Origin: Streptomyces sp. H27-C3
GTDB taxonomy: Bacteria; Actinomycetota; Actinomycetes; Streptomycetales; Streptomycetaceae
Direction of reading: 5' to 3'
DNA: 64,000 nt
Assembly (NCBI RefSeq): GCF_030063415.1
Contig: NZ_JASITA010000005.1
Location: forward strand, 62,001-126,000
Position 1 is the first letter of the stretch, and every line of letters begins with the position of its first letter. The position numbers and the translations under genes are program-made. Below are positions 37,732-46,619 of this stretch, piece after piece. The notes under the pieces are model-generated. The model was not told the origin of the DNA. It ran no database searches and was given only the letters and a program-made list of their open reading frames with translations.

Positions 37732-39143
37732 CGGCCGGTGACCTCGCCCTCGGTACGGTGATCGAGCAGCGCCTGGGCGACCCGTTCGAGACCGACCGAC
37801 CTGGAAGCCTTCACCAGCACGACGTCTCCCGGGCGCAACTCACTGCGCAACAAGTCGACCGCCGCCTGCGCGTCGGACACGTGCACCGACTCCTCACCCC
37901 ACGAACCCTCGTTGTAAGCGCCCAGCTGCAGCCAGGACGCTTCCCTGCCCCCGACTGCCACGAGCTTGCTGACGTTGAGCCGGACGACAAGTCGTCCGAC
38001 CGCGTCGTGCTCGGCGAGTGAATCGTCGCCGAGCTCGGCCATCTGGCCGAGCACCGCCCACGTACGACGTCCCGTACCCATGGCCGCGAGCGCGCGCAGG
38101 GCGGCTCGCATGGATTCGGGATTCGCGTTGTAGGCGTCGTTGACGACCGTCACGCCGTCAGGACGCTCGGTGACCTCCATACGCCAGCGGGACAGCGTGT
38201 CCGCCTCGGAGAGCGCCACGGCGATCTCGTCAACGGACATGCCCAGCTCATGGGCGACGGCGGCCGCGGCGAGCGCGTTCGACACGTGGTGCTCACCGTA
38301 CAGCCGCATGGTCACGTCACTGCACCCGGTGGGTGTGTGAAGGCGGAAGGCCGGCTGCCCGTTCTGCGTGAGCCGGACATTCTCGGCACGTACGTCCGCG
38401 TCGTCGGCCTCACCGAAGAGGATCGTCCGGGCCTTCGTACGGACCGACATGGCGCGTACGAGCGGGTCGTCCGCGTTGAGCACGGCAACTCCCCCCGCCT
38501 CGGCCGACGGTAGCGACTCGACCAGTTCGCCCTTGGCCTCGGCGATCTGCTCGCGGCCACCGAACTCGCCGATGTGGGCGGTCCCGACGTTCAGCACGAG
38601 GCCGATCTTCGGCGGGACGAGGCTGCTGAGGTAGCGGATGTCGCCGATGTAGCGGGCGCCCATTTCCAGGACGAGGTGCTGGGTGTCCTCGGCGGCCCGC
38701 AGTGCGGTCAGCGGCAGCCCGATCTCGTTGTTGAGGTTGCCGGCCGGCCAGATCGTCGGGCCCTTGCGCTCAAGGAGTTGGGCGATCAGGTCCTTGGTGC
38801 TGGTCTTGCCGGCCGATCCGGTGAGCGCGACGGTGGTGGCGCCCAGGCGCTCGACGACGGCGCTCGCGAGGGCGCCGAGCGCCCGCACGACATCGTCCAC
38901 GACGATGGCGGGCACACCGACCTGGCGGGTGGCCAGCACTGCTGCCGCGCCTGACTCGACGGCGCGTTGCGCGTAGTCGTGGCCGTCGACGCGCTCACCG
39001 GCGAAGGCGACGAAGAGGCTGCCTGGTCCGACTTCACGGGAGTCGATGACGACGGGGCCGGTCACCTTGAGGGCAGCGTCCGGTATGTCGTACGGCTGCC
39101 CGCCGACGATTTCGGTGATCTCGGCGAGGGAGAGGGCGATCAC
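37728..39143 (-). CDS. murF: UDP-MurNAc-tripeptide:D-Ala-D-Ala ligase MurF
   Basis: A 471-residue cytoplasmic Mur ligase completing the pentapeptide. The N-terminal substrate domain ([31 protein letters not shown]) is followed by the ATP loop [73 protein letters not shown] and [20 protein letters not shown]. The start is GTG 39143, 4 bp after the murE stop. It lies between murE and mraY in the cluster. Confidence 0.97.
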   Translation of the reverse strand: MIALSLAEITEIVGGQPYDIPDAALKVTGPVVIDSREVGPGSLFVAFAGERVDGHDYAQRAVESGAAAVLATRQVGVPAIVVDDVVRALGALASAVVERLGATTVALTGSAGKTSTKDLIAQLLERKGPTIWPAGNLNNEIGLPLTALRAAEDTQHLVLEMGARYIGDIRYLSSLVPPKIGLVLNVGTAHIGEFGGREQIAEAKGELVESLPSAEAGGVAVLNADDPLVRAMSVRTKARTILFGEADDADVRAENVRLTQNGQPAFRLHTPTGCSDVTMRLYGEHHVSNALAAAAVAHELGMSVDEIAVALSEADTLSRWRMEVTERPDGVTVVNDAYNANPESMRAALRALAAMGTGRRTWAVLGQMAELGDDSLAEHDAVGRLVVRLNVSKLVAVGGREASWLQLGAYNEGSWGEESVHVSDAQAAVDLLRSELRPGDVVLVKASRSVGLERVAQALLDHRTEGEVTGR

Positions 39144-39147
39144 TTGG

Positions 39148-40830
39148 TCATCCCTGGGTGTTCATAATCGCGGCGCGAAGCACCTGACGGTCGTCGAAGG
39201 GGCGTAGTACCCCTGCGATGTCCTGCCCCTGCTCGTGTCCCTTGCCCGCGACGAGCACGGTGTCGCCGGGCTGTGCGCGCGCCACGACCGTGGCGATCGC
39301 GGCGGCCCTGTCGGCCTCGATCAGGACGTCGCCGCGCTCGTGCACGGGCACCTCGGCGGCGCCCGCGATCATGGCGGCAAGGATCGCGAGAGGGTCCTCG
39401 GAACGAGGGTTGTCGGAGGTCAGTACGGCGGTGTCGGACAGCCTGGCCGCGGCGGCACCCATCGAGGCCCGCTTCTGCTTGTCTCGGTCGCCGCCGCAGC
39501 CGAGGACGATGTGCAGTTTGCCCTCGGTGACCTTACGCAGCGCGCGCAGGACCGATTCGACAGCGTCCGTCTTGTGCGCGTAGTCGACGACCGCGAGGTA
39601 CGGCTGGCCGACGTCCACGCGCTCCAGGCGGCCCGGCACGCCGGGGACGGCGGCGATGCCGTCGGCGGCGGTCTGCGGGTCCACGCCGGCGACGGCGAGC
39701 GTGGCGATCGCGGCGAGGGTGTTGGCGACGTTGAACGGGCCCGCCAGCGGGGCGGTCGCGGTGACGCGTTCCCCCTTGGGGCCGACCGCCGTGAAGCCAC
39801 TGGTGAACGGGCCGACCTCGACGTCCTCGGCCCGCCAGTCGGCGTCCGGGTGGCCCTCTGCGGAGAACGAGGTGACCGGGACGCCCGACTCGGTGATGAG
39901 CCTGCGGCCGTACTCGTCGTCGAAGTTGACCACGCCGACCCGGCTGCGCTCCGGCGTGAACAGCCGCGCCTTCGCCTGGAAGTAGTCCTCCATGCCGGAG
40001 TGGAATTCCATGTGCTCGGGGCTCAGGTTGTTGAAGACCGCCACGTCGAAGACGCAGCCGTCGACCCGGCCGAGCACCAGGGCATGGCTGGAAACCTCCA
40101 TGGCGACCGCCTTGACGCCGCGCTCGCGCATGACGGCGAACAGGGCCTGCAGGTCGGTTGCCTCGGGGGTGGTGCGTTCGGACTTGATGCGCTCGTCGCC
40201 GATGCGCATCTCGACGGTCCCGATGAGGCCGGTCAGGGCCGGCTCGTCCCGGCCCGCGGCGGCCCGCAGGCCGCCCTCGACGAGATACGCCGTGGTGGTC
40301 TTGCCGGACGTGCCGGTGATGCCGATCTGGAGCAGGTCCTCGCCGGGGCGGCCGTAGATCTCGACGGCGATCTCGCCCATCCGGCCGCGTGGGTCGTCGA
40401 CCGAGAGGACCGGCAGGCCGGTCGCGGCGGCCCGCTCGTGGCCCGCCGGGTCTGTGAGGATCGCGGCCGCGCCGAGGCTCGCCGCCTGCGTGGCGAAGTC
40501 GGCGCCGTGGAAACGGGCCCCCGGCAGCGCGGCGTACAGATCACCCGGCCTCACCGCACGGGAGTCGTGGGTGATGCCCGTGACCTCGGCCGCACCCGGG
40601 GAATCGATGCCCAGCCGTGCGGCCAGCTTCCCTACGGGTGTCGGGCGGACCTGGACCGGCCTGGGCGCTCCGGGGTACGTCACCGGAGCGTCCTTCTGGG
40701 TGGTTTGGGACTGATCAGCGTGTGGCACGGCGGTGAGCGTACCGGGCTGACCCGGCCTGCCGCGAAGTGAGGGGGGCGGGTCGGAGGGTGGGTCTTGTTG
40801 GTTCCCGGAATCCCGGGTGATCGTTGTCAC
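39148..40830 (-). CDS. murE: UDP-MurNAc-dipeptide:diaminopimelate ligase MurE
   Basis: A 560-residue Mur ligase adding diaminopimelate at position 3. It is longer than usual because of a Pro/Gln-rich N-terminal extension (about 60 residues) before VGKLAARLGIDSPGAAEVTGITHDSRAVRPGDLYAALPG. The ATP loop is GITGTSGKTTTAYLVEGGL. The amino-acid-specifying motif DNPRSEDP predicts diaminopimelate rather than lysine; Streptomyces walls carry the LL isomer. VVDYAHKTDAVESVL and GKGHEQGQDI are also present. The start is GTG 40830. An in-frame start nearer the core is possible but no better site was seen. Confidence 0.95.
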   Translation of the reverse strand: MTTITRDSGNQQDPPSDPPPSLRGRPGQPGTLTAVPHADQSQTTQKDAPVTYPGAPRPVQVRPTPVGKLAARLGIDSPGAAEVTGITHDSRAVRPGDLYAALPGARFHGADFATQAASLGAAAILTDPAGHERAAATGLPVLSVDDPRGRMGEIAVEIYGRPGEDLLQIGITGTSGKTTTAYLVEGGLRAAAGRDEPALTGLIGTVEMRIGDERIKSERTTPEATDLQALFAVMRERGVKAVAMEVSSHALVLGRVDGCVFDVAVFNNLSPEHMEFHSGMEDYFQAKARLFTPERSRVGVVNFDDEYGRRLITESGVPVTSFSAEGHPDADWRAEDVEVGPFTSGFTAVGPKGERVTATAPLAGPFNVANTLAAIATLAVAGVDPQTAADGIAAVPGVPGRLERVDVGQPYLAVVDYAHKTDAVESVLRALRKVTEGKLHIVLGCGGDRDKQKRASMGAAAARLSDTAVLTSDNPRSEDPLAILAAMIAGAAEVPVHERGDVLIEADRAAAIATVVARAQPGDTVLVAGKGHEQGQDIAGVLRPFDDRQVLRAAIMNTQG

Positions 40831-40843
40831 TGAAGGTCCTGAG

Positions 40844-42811
40844 TCACTCGCCGGGCTGGAAGGACACCGGCAGCCGCGCGGGGCGGGTGCCGCTCGGGGC
40901 TACCTGCTGGGTCTTCAGCGCGAATTCCATGACCTGCTTGTAGATGGGACCGCAGATCTGGCCGCCGAAGTAGCTGCCCCTGGTCGGGTTCTGGATGGCG
41001 CAGTACACGGTGATGCGCGGGTTGTCGGCGGGCGCGAATCCGGCGAAGGACGCCGTGTAGCCCTTGTAGCGGCCGGTGGCCGGATCCACCCGGTTGGACG
41101 TGCCGGTCTTACCACCGACGCGGTAGCCGGGGATGCGCGCCTTGGTGCCCGTACCCTCTTCGTCGTCCACCACGGACTCCAGCATCGAGGCCAGGGTCTT
41201 GGAGGTCTTCTCGCTGACCACACGGGTCTTCTTGGGGGCGGGGGCCGGAGTGAAGCGGCCGTCGGGGCCATGGGAGCCGCGGACCAGAGTTGGCTCGATC
41301 CTTACGCCGCCGTTGGCGATCGTCGAGTAGACCGAAGCGGCCTGCATGGCGTTGAGCGACAGGCCCTGGCCGAACGGGATCGTGTACTGCTGGGAGGTAC
41401 TCCAGTCCTGCGGCTTGGCGAGGATGCCGGACGTCTCCCCCGGATAGCCGAGCCCGCTGGGGCTGCCCAGGCCGAACTTGCGCAGATACGAGTGGAGGAC
41501 CTGGTTGGCCTCCGCCCGGGTCTTGCCGAGCTGCTCGGTCGCGAGGATCGTGCCGATGTTGCTGGACTTGGCGAGTACGCCGTTGAGCGTCAGGTACCAG
41601 GTGGGGTGGTCGATGTCGTCCTTGAACAGCCGGTCGCCGCGGTGCAGCCGGTTGGGCACGACCACATGGGTGCCGGGGACCGCCGCGTTCTCCTCCAGTA
41701 CCGCGGCCATGGACATGACCTTGGCGGTGGAGCCGGGCTCGAAGGCGTCCTGAAGCGCCGCGTTGCCCATCGCGGCCGAGTTGGCCTGCGAGAGGTCGTT
41801 GGGGTCGAAGCCGGGGGCGTTGGCCATGGCGAGGACCTCGCCGGTCCTGTTGTCCTGCACTATGACGTAGCCACGGTCCGCGGCGGACTTCCTCACCTGG
41901 TCGGCGATGGCCTTCTGGGCGGCCCACTGGATGTCACGGTCGATGGTCAGCTCGATGTCGGAGCCGGGCACCGCGGGCACCTCGCGGTTGCCCGCGGTGG
42001 GCACCCGGCGGCCGCCGGACTGCGCGTAGGTGATCTCACCGTCCTTGCCCGCCAGCTCCTTGTTCAGCTGGGTCTCCAGACCGCCGCCGCCCTTGCCGTC
42101 GGCATTGACGTAACCCAGTATTCCGGCGCCGAGATCGCCGTTGGGGTAGACGCGCTTACTGCTGGGCTCCTGGAAGACACCGGCGAGCACATTGGCGCCG
42201 GTGCCGCCCTTGGCCTTGTCCGTCCTGGCCTTCTCGGTAAAGACGCTTCGGAGGTCCTTGATCTGCTTCCAGATCTGCGGGGTCTGGCGGCGGGCCAGGA
42301 TCGTGTACCTGCTCTTGGGCTTGCTGAGCTGCTTGGCCAGGTCGCCGGCGTCCTTGCGGAGGATGGGCGCGAGGAGCGCGGCGGCCTGCTCCGGCGTGTC
42401 GTCCGCCTTGCTGAACCTGGCGGTGAACATCGACGGGTCCGCCGTGATGTCGTACGCGTCGACGCTGGTGGCCAGGGCGACCCCGTCGCGATCGGTGATC
42501 TCACCGCGCTCGGCGGCCAGCGTGGAACTGGAGTACCGGTTCTTCTCCGCCTTGGCCGCGTACGCGCTCGCGTCGACGGCCTGCACCTGGAGCAGCCGTA
42601 CGACGAAGGCCAGCATGACCAGGGTCAGACCGAGGCCGACCAGCCGCAGCCGGGGCCTGGGGCTGCCAAGCCGCAGGGAGCGCGCCGCCTTGCGCGCGGG
42701 GCGCGGGCGTCCCGCCTGGGGGCGCGCGGTGGATCTGGAGCGCCCCCCGCCCTGCGCACGCGCGGGGCCGGGTACTCGGCGGCGCGGTGTGGCTGGTTCC
42801 TTGGGAGGCAC
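40844..42811 (-). CDS. ftsI: Class B penicillin-binding protein FtsI (PBP3)
   Basis: A 655-residue septal transpeptidase. A basic cytoplasmic N-terminus precedes one membrane anchor (LRLVGLGLTLVMLAFVVRLLQV). A dimerisation/PBP domain (GEITDRDGVALATSVDAYDI) follows, then the transpeptidase domain with SxxK in EPGSTAKV (Ser near residue 360), SxN in AKSSNIG and the KTGT triad motif near residue 567. It crosslinks peptides made by FtsW. The start is GTG 42811, 4 bp after the ftsL stop. No PASTA domains are seen. Confidence 0.96.
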   Translation of the reverse strand: MPPKEPATPRRRVPGPARAQGGGRSRSTARPQAGRPRPARKAARSLRLGSPRPRLRLVGLGLTLVMLAFVVRLLQVQAVDASAYAAKAEKNRYSSSTLAAERGEITDRDGVALATSVDAYDITADPSMFTARFSKADDTPEQAAALLAPILRKDAGDLAKQLSKPKSRYTILARRQTPQIWKQIKDLRSVFTEKARTDKAKGGTGANVLAGVFQEPSSKRVYPNGDLGAGILGYVNADGKGGGGLETQLNKELAGKDGEITYAQSGGRRVPTAGNREVPAVPGSDIELTIDRDIQWAAQKAIADQVRKSAADRGYVIVQDNRTGEVLAMANAPGFDPNDLSQANSAAMGNAALQDAFEPGSTAKVMSMAAVLEENAAVPGTHVVVPNRLHRGDRLFKDDIDHPTWYLTLNGVLAKSSNIGTILATEQLGKTRAEANQVLHSYLRKFGLGSPSGLGYPGETSGILAKPQDWSTSQQYTIPFGQGLSLNAMQAASVYSTIANGGVRIEPTLVRGSHGPDGRFTPAPAPKKTRVVSEKTSKTLASMLESVVDDEEGTGTKARIPGYRVGGKTGTSNRVDPATGRYKGYTASFAGFAPADNPRITVYCAIQNPTRGSYFGGQICGPIYKQVMEFALKTQQVAPSGTRPARLPVSFQPGE

Positions 42812-42815
42812 TGCG

Positions 42816-43400
42816 TCACCTGCCGGGTGTCGTGGTCTGCTGCGTGGGCGGGCTCACCGGGGCGGGAGCGGAGTCGGAAGCCGGAGCGGGAGGAGCCGTG
42901 GGCGAAGGCGTGGAGCGCGGAGCGGGCGACGCGGAGGGCGAGGCCGATGCCACCGGCGCCACAGGTGCGGAGGGCGCGGCCGCGGGCGGCGGAGCGGGGA
43001 CGCTCAGCGCGGTGGGCTGGGCGACGGGCTCGGCGGAGGCCTCGGTGGGCACTCCGCGGACCGTACCGTCCGGGTTGAGGAAGACGGGGCTGCCGCCGGG
43101 CACCATGCCCAGCTGGCGGGCCCTGCGCTCCAGCGCGTCGGGCGCGTATCTGTCGTCCACGTCCCGCTGGAGCGCCTGCTCCTCGTCGGTCAGTTCGGTG
43201 GTCCGCTTCTTGAGCTCGCTCAGCCTGAACGAGCCCTCGTTGAGCGAGGAATTCAGCAGCAGCAATGTGATGAGCCCACCGCCGAGAAGGAGCACGACCA
43301 GCAGCACGAAGGGGGTGCGAGCCGCCGTAGTGGGACCCGAGGGCATCAGCTGCGACAACCTCGCGGCCCGCCCCTTCAACTGCTTGGCCGGTTTGCTCAC
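42816..43400 (-). CDS. ftsL: FtsL-like septum protein
   Basis: A 194-residue bitopic protein. A short basic cytoplasmic part precedes one transmembrane helix ([19 protein letters not shown]). A short extracellular coiled-coil region ([40 protein letters not shown]) is typical of FtsL/DivIC. The last ~75 residues are Ala/Pro/Ser-rich low complexity. The GTG start at 43400 overlaps the rsmH stop by 4 bp. Identification rests on position between rsmH and ftsI and on architecture, since FtsL sequences are poorly conserved. Confidence 0.88.
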   Translation of the reverse strand: MSKPAKQLKGRAARLSQLMPSGPTTAARTPFVLLVVLLLGGGLITLLLLNSSLNEGSFRLSELKKRTTELTDEEQALQRDVDDRYAPDALERRARQLGMVPGGSPVFLNPDGTVRGVPTEASAEPVAQPTALSVPAPPPAAAPSAPVAPVASASPSASPAPRSTPSPTAPPAPASDSAPAPVSPPTQQTTTPGR

Positions 43401-44353
43401 AGCACATCCTCCCGGATGCGCTGCGCGCCCCGCAGCCGGGCCGGAGCAGCCCGCCGGTTCTCGGCGATCTCCTCCTCCGTCGGCAGTTCCGCACCGCGTG
43501 TCAACAGCTTCAGACGTGGTTGGTAGCGCTCGGGCACAACCGGCAGACCGTGCGGCGCCGTGTTGGCGGCGCCCGCCGAGAACACGTGCTTGACCAGCCG
43601 GTCCTCCAGCGAGTGGTACGAGAGGACCGCGATCCGGCCGTCCACGGCGAGCGTCTTCACCGCCGCCGGAATGGCCCGCTCCAGCACCGTGAGCTCACCG
43701 TTGACCTCGATGCGCAGCGCCTGGAAGGTGCGCTTGGCAGGGTTGCCGCCGGTGCGCTTCGCGGCCTGCGGCAACGCGTCACGGATCAGCTCGACGAGCC
43801 GGGCACTGTTGCTGAAGGGTTCGCCATCGCGCTCACGCACGACCGCCGAGACGATCCGCTTGGCCTGCTTCTCCTCGCCGTACGCGCGCAGGATCCGCAC
43901 CAGCTCGCCCGGTGCGTACGTATTGAGCACCTCGGCGGCGCTGATGCCCGTCGTCTGGTCCATCCGCATGTCGAGCGGGGCGTCCTGGGCGTAGGCGAAA
44001 CCGCGGTCCGCCTCGTCCAGCTGCATCGACGAGACGCCGAGGTCGAACAGGATGCCCTGCACCCGTGGGACGGACAGCCGCTCCAGGACCTCGGGCAGCT
44101 CGTCGTAGACAGCGTGCACCAGGGTGGCCCGGTCGCCGAACGGCGCGAGCCGCTCGCCGGAGAGCCGCAGCGCCTCCTTGTCCCGGTCCAGCGCGATGAG
44201 CCGCGCCGAGGGGAAGGCGGAAAGCAGGGCCTCGCTGTGCCCGCCGAGGCCGAGAGTGCAGTCCACGACGACGGCTCCCGGCTCGGCGAGAGCCGGGGCC
44301 AACAGGTCCAGGCATCGCTGGAGCATCACCGGGACGTGTCGGGTCTGGCTCAT
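43397..44353 (-). CDS. rsmH: 16S rRNA m4C1402 methyltransferase RsmH (MraW)
   Basis: A 318-residue SAM-dependent methyltransferase acting on C1402 of 16S rRNA in the decoding centre. [15 protein letters not shown] opens the protein. The SAM site is [16 protein letters not shown], followed by [47 protein letters not shown] and the late [17 protein letters not shown]. The start ATG 44353 follows GAGAGGG. It is the first gene of the dcw cluster here; the mraZ gene that precedes it in many bacteria is not in the upstream gap. Confidence 0.97.
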   Translation of the reverse strand: MSQTRHVPVMLQRCLDLLAPALAEPGAVVVDCTLGLGGHSEALLSAFPSARLIALDRDKEALRLSGERLAPFGDRATLVHAVYDELPEVLERLSVPRVQGILFDLGVSSMQLDEADRGFAYAQDAPLDMRMDQTTGISAAEVLNTYAPGELVRILRAYGEEKQAKRIVSAVVRERDGEPFSNSARLVELIRDALPQAAKRTGGNPAKRTFQALRIEVNGELTVLERAIPAAVKTLAVDGRIAVLSYHSLEDRLVKHVFSAGAANTAPHGLPVVPERYQPRLKLLTRGAELPTEEEIAENRRAAPARLRGAQRIREDVL

Positions 44354-44380
44354 GCGCCCTCTCAGGTAGCGGGCGCGGTG

Positions 44381-44490
44381 GTACGTACGGCCTGGTCCCC
44401 GCCCGCTTCGCAGAAGGGGAAGTGGCCTGCCGGCGCCGGGGAAGTGGCGTCGGCCGACCGGCGAGCGGGAGGAGGCCGGGCCGTACGTAC
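44381..44490. repeat. 12-bp inverted repeat in the rsmH leader
   Basis: GTACGTACGGCC (44381-44392) is the exact reverse complement of GGCCGTACGTAC (44479-44490), 86 bp apart. Both arms lie in the predicted rsmH 5' leader. The remainder of the 44354-44761 gap holds the promoter below and an ACAACAAG/CTTGTTG dyad near 44687-44702. Confidence 0.7.
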
Positions 44491-44582
44491 GCCGCGCACG
44501 CGGGAGTAACTTGCGGGATTCAGGATGTGCGTGATGTGTCCGTAAAGCAGTAAGGGACGCGTCACGCCACCCACTTCGCGTC

Positions 44583-44610
44583 ACTTTAGTCGACACGTCC
44601 TTCCGGTCAA
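44583..44610 (-). promoter_or_regulatory. Candidate dcw cluster promoter upstream of rsmH
   Basis: On the minus strand TTGACC (44605-44610) and TAAAGT (44583-44588) are spaced 16 nt apart. The predicted transcript starts near 44576, leaving a leader of roughly 220 nt. Confidence 0.5.
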
Positions 44611-44761
44611 TCAACCGGCTGGCGCGTCGCGCGTGCGCGTTTTCACCCGTTCGGAGGAGGCGCCGCAACGCCTGTGGGTTACCTCACAACAAGCCTTGTT
44701 GACGTTCTTTGTCCCATCTCACAGCGGGCCCACCCCCACGACGACCACTAACGTCTAGGTC

Positions 44762-45325
44762 ATGTCGACTTCCCCGCACCTCCCCACCGAGCCCGTCACC
44801 GCCGCGCCGGCCCCGGCGCGCACCGGAGGTACGGTCACCGACCGTCTCGTCGAGGCGAACCGCGAATACGCCGCGAGCTTCGACGACCCCGGCATGGACG
44901 CCCGCCCCGTGCTGCACGTCGCCGTGGTCGCCTGCATGGACGCGCGGCTCGACCTGCACGACGCCCTCGGGCTCGAACTGGGCGACTGCCACACCATCCG
45001 CAACGCGGGCGGCGTGGTCACCGACGATGTGATCAGGTCGCTGACCATCAGCCAGCGGGCACTCGGCACCCGGAGCGTCATACTGATCCACCACACCAAC
45101 TGCGGTCTTGAGAGCCTCACCGAGGATTTCAGGCACGAGCTGGAGGACGAGGTGGGGCAGCGTCCCTCCTGGGCGGTGGAGGCCTTCCGCGATGTCGACC
45201 AGGACGTACGACAGTCGATGCAGCGCGTGCGGACCTCGCCGTTCCTGCCGCACACCGACGATGTGCGCGGCTTCGTCTTCGAGGTGGCGAACGGACTGCT
45301 GCGGGAGATCGATCCCGTCAAGTGA
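44762..45325 (+). CDS. Beta-class carbonic anhydrase
   Basis: A 187-residue enzyme interconverting CO2 and bicarbonate. Zinc ligands are visible: Cys58 in VACMDAR (with the Asp-Arg dyad D60/R62) and His111/Cys114 in HHTNCG. IRNAGGVVTDDVIRSL is the typical connecting segment. The first ~23 residues are Pro/Ala/Thr-rich and probably disordered. No Shine-Dalgarno is seen before ATG 44762, while TAACGT (44751-44756) lies just upstream, so the mRNA could be leaderless. It is divergent from the dcw cluster. Confidence 0.92.
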   Translation: MSTSPHLPTEPVTAAPAPARTGGTVTDRLVEANREYAASFDDPGMDARPVLHVAVVACMDARLDLHDALGLELGDCHTIRNAGGVVTDDVIRSLTISQRALGTRSVILIHHTNCGLESLTEDFRHELEDEVGQRPSWAVEAFRDVDQDVRQSMQRVRTSPFLPHTDDVRGFVFEVANGLLREIDPVK

Positions 45326-45560
45326 TGTGATCTGAGCAGCCAAAAAGACGGCAAACCCCGACATATCCGACCCAGTTATCCACAGGCGAGTGACACGAAG
45401 CGGTAACGGCAACAAGAATGCGGGAGTGGCATCGCGCCGGAACCAATCCACGCGTGGTGTCCGTGTTTCGGGGTGGGCCGTTCCGTCGTTGTGGCGTCGG
45501 CCCGGTGAATGGGGTATCCCCTGCTCCTCAAGAGCTTGGGGAAGGGCCGAGGAGGGCCGG

Positions 45561-46619
45561 GTGACGACCTATGACGATCGAGCGAGCCTCACAGATCTGA
45601 CCACCACAGCGGAGCGTGTCCGCAGGTCGGTGGAGAGTGTGATCGAGGGCAAGCCGGAGGTCGTACGGCTTTCGCTGACCGTGCTCCTCGCCGAGGGGCA
45701 TCTGCTCATCGAGGATGTGCCGGGCGTGGGCAAAACCATGCTCGCCAAGACGCTCGCCAGATCCATCGACTGCTCGGTCCGGCGTATTCAGTTCACGCCC
45801 GATCTGCTGCCTTCCGACATCACCGGCGTGAGCATCTACGACCAGCAGCGGCGCGACTTCGAGTTCAAGCCGGGCGCGATCTTCGCCCAGATCGTGATCG
45901 GCGACGAGATCAACCGCGCCTCGCCCAAGACCCAGTCCGCGCTCCTGGAGTCCATGGAGGAGCGCCAGGTCACCATCGACGGCCAGACCTACGAACTGCC
46001 CAGCCCCTTCATGGTGGTCGCCACGCAGAACCCGGTGGAGATGGAGGGCACGTACCCGTTGCCCGAGGCGCAGCGCGACCGCTTCATGGCGCGGGTGTCC
46101 ATCGGCTATCCGAGCCCGGAGGCCGAGCTCCAGATGCTGGACGTGCACGGCGGGATCTCACCGCTGGACGATCTGCAGCCGGTGGCCCACGTGCACGAGA
46201 TCCTGAAGCTGATCGACGCGGTCCGTGCGGTGCATGTGGCCGACTCGGTAAGGCGCTACGCGGTCGAGCTGGTCGGTACCACCCGCAACCACCCCGATCT
46301 GAGACTCGGCGCTTCACCACGCGCGACGCTGCATCTGCTGCGCGCCGCGAAGGCTTCGGCCGCCCTCAGCGGGCGTGACTACGCGCTGCCCGACGACGTA
46401 CAGGCACTGGCGGTGGCGGTGCTCTCGCACCGGCTGCTGCCGACCGCGCAGGCCCAGCTGAACCGGCGCACCGCGGAGCAGGTCGTCCTGGAGATCCTCC
46501 AGCGCACCGCTGTGCCCACCGCGGCGAAGCCCGACGGCGGCCGAGTCGTGGGGCGTGCGACGCCGCCGACCGGCGGCCCGCTGTACGGCAACCAGCCGCC
46601 CGGCGTTCGGCGGCTGTGA
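45561..46619 (+). CDS. MoxR-family AAA+ ATPase
   Basis: A 352-residue AAA+ chaperone-like ATPase. GTG 45561 is taken as the start because GGAGG lies about 8 nt upstream; the longer upstream frame looks noncoding. Walker A is EDVPGVGKTMLAKTL, Walker B is IVIGDEINRASPKTQSALLESMEE, and sensor 1 is MVVATQNPVEMEGTYPLPEAQRDRFMAR. The C-terminal lid ends in a disordered Pro/Gly tail. With the next two genes it forms the widespread MoxR-DUF58-transglutaminase operon; the ATPase probably remodels or assembles the membrane partner. Its stop overlaps the next gene. Confidence 0.93.
   Translation: MTTYDDRASLTDLTTTAERVRRSVESVIEGKPEVVRLSLTVLLAEGHLLIEDVPGVGKTMLAKTLARSIDCSVRRIQFTPDLLPSDITGVSIYDQQRRDFEFKPGAIFAQIVIGDEINRASPKTQSALLESMEERQVTIDGQTYELPSPFMVVATQNPVEMEGTYPLPEAQRDRFMARVSIGYPSPEAELQMLDVHGGISPLDDLQPVAHVHEILKLIDAVRAVHVADSVRRYAVELVGTTRNHPDLRLGASPRATLHLLRAAKASAALSGRDYALPDDVQALAVAVLSHRLLPTAQAQLNRRTAEQVVLEILQRTAVPTAAKPDGGRVVGRATPPTGGPLYGNQPPGVRRL

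Noticed and set aside
44354..44761. mraZ upstream of rsmH
   Set aside because: No frame in the gap encodes an MraZ-like protein; only a promoter and repeats are seen.
45376..45384. TTATCCACA, a perfect DnaA box
   Set aside because: It is a single copy with no cluster, dnaA or dnaN nearby, so it does not mark an origin.
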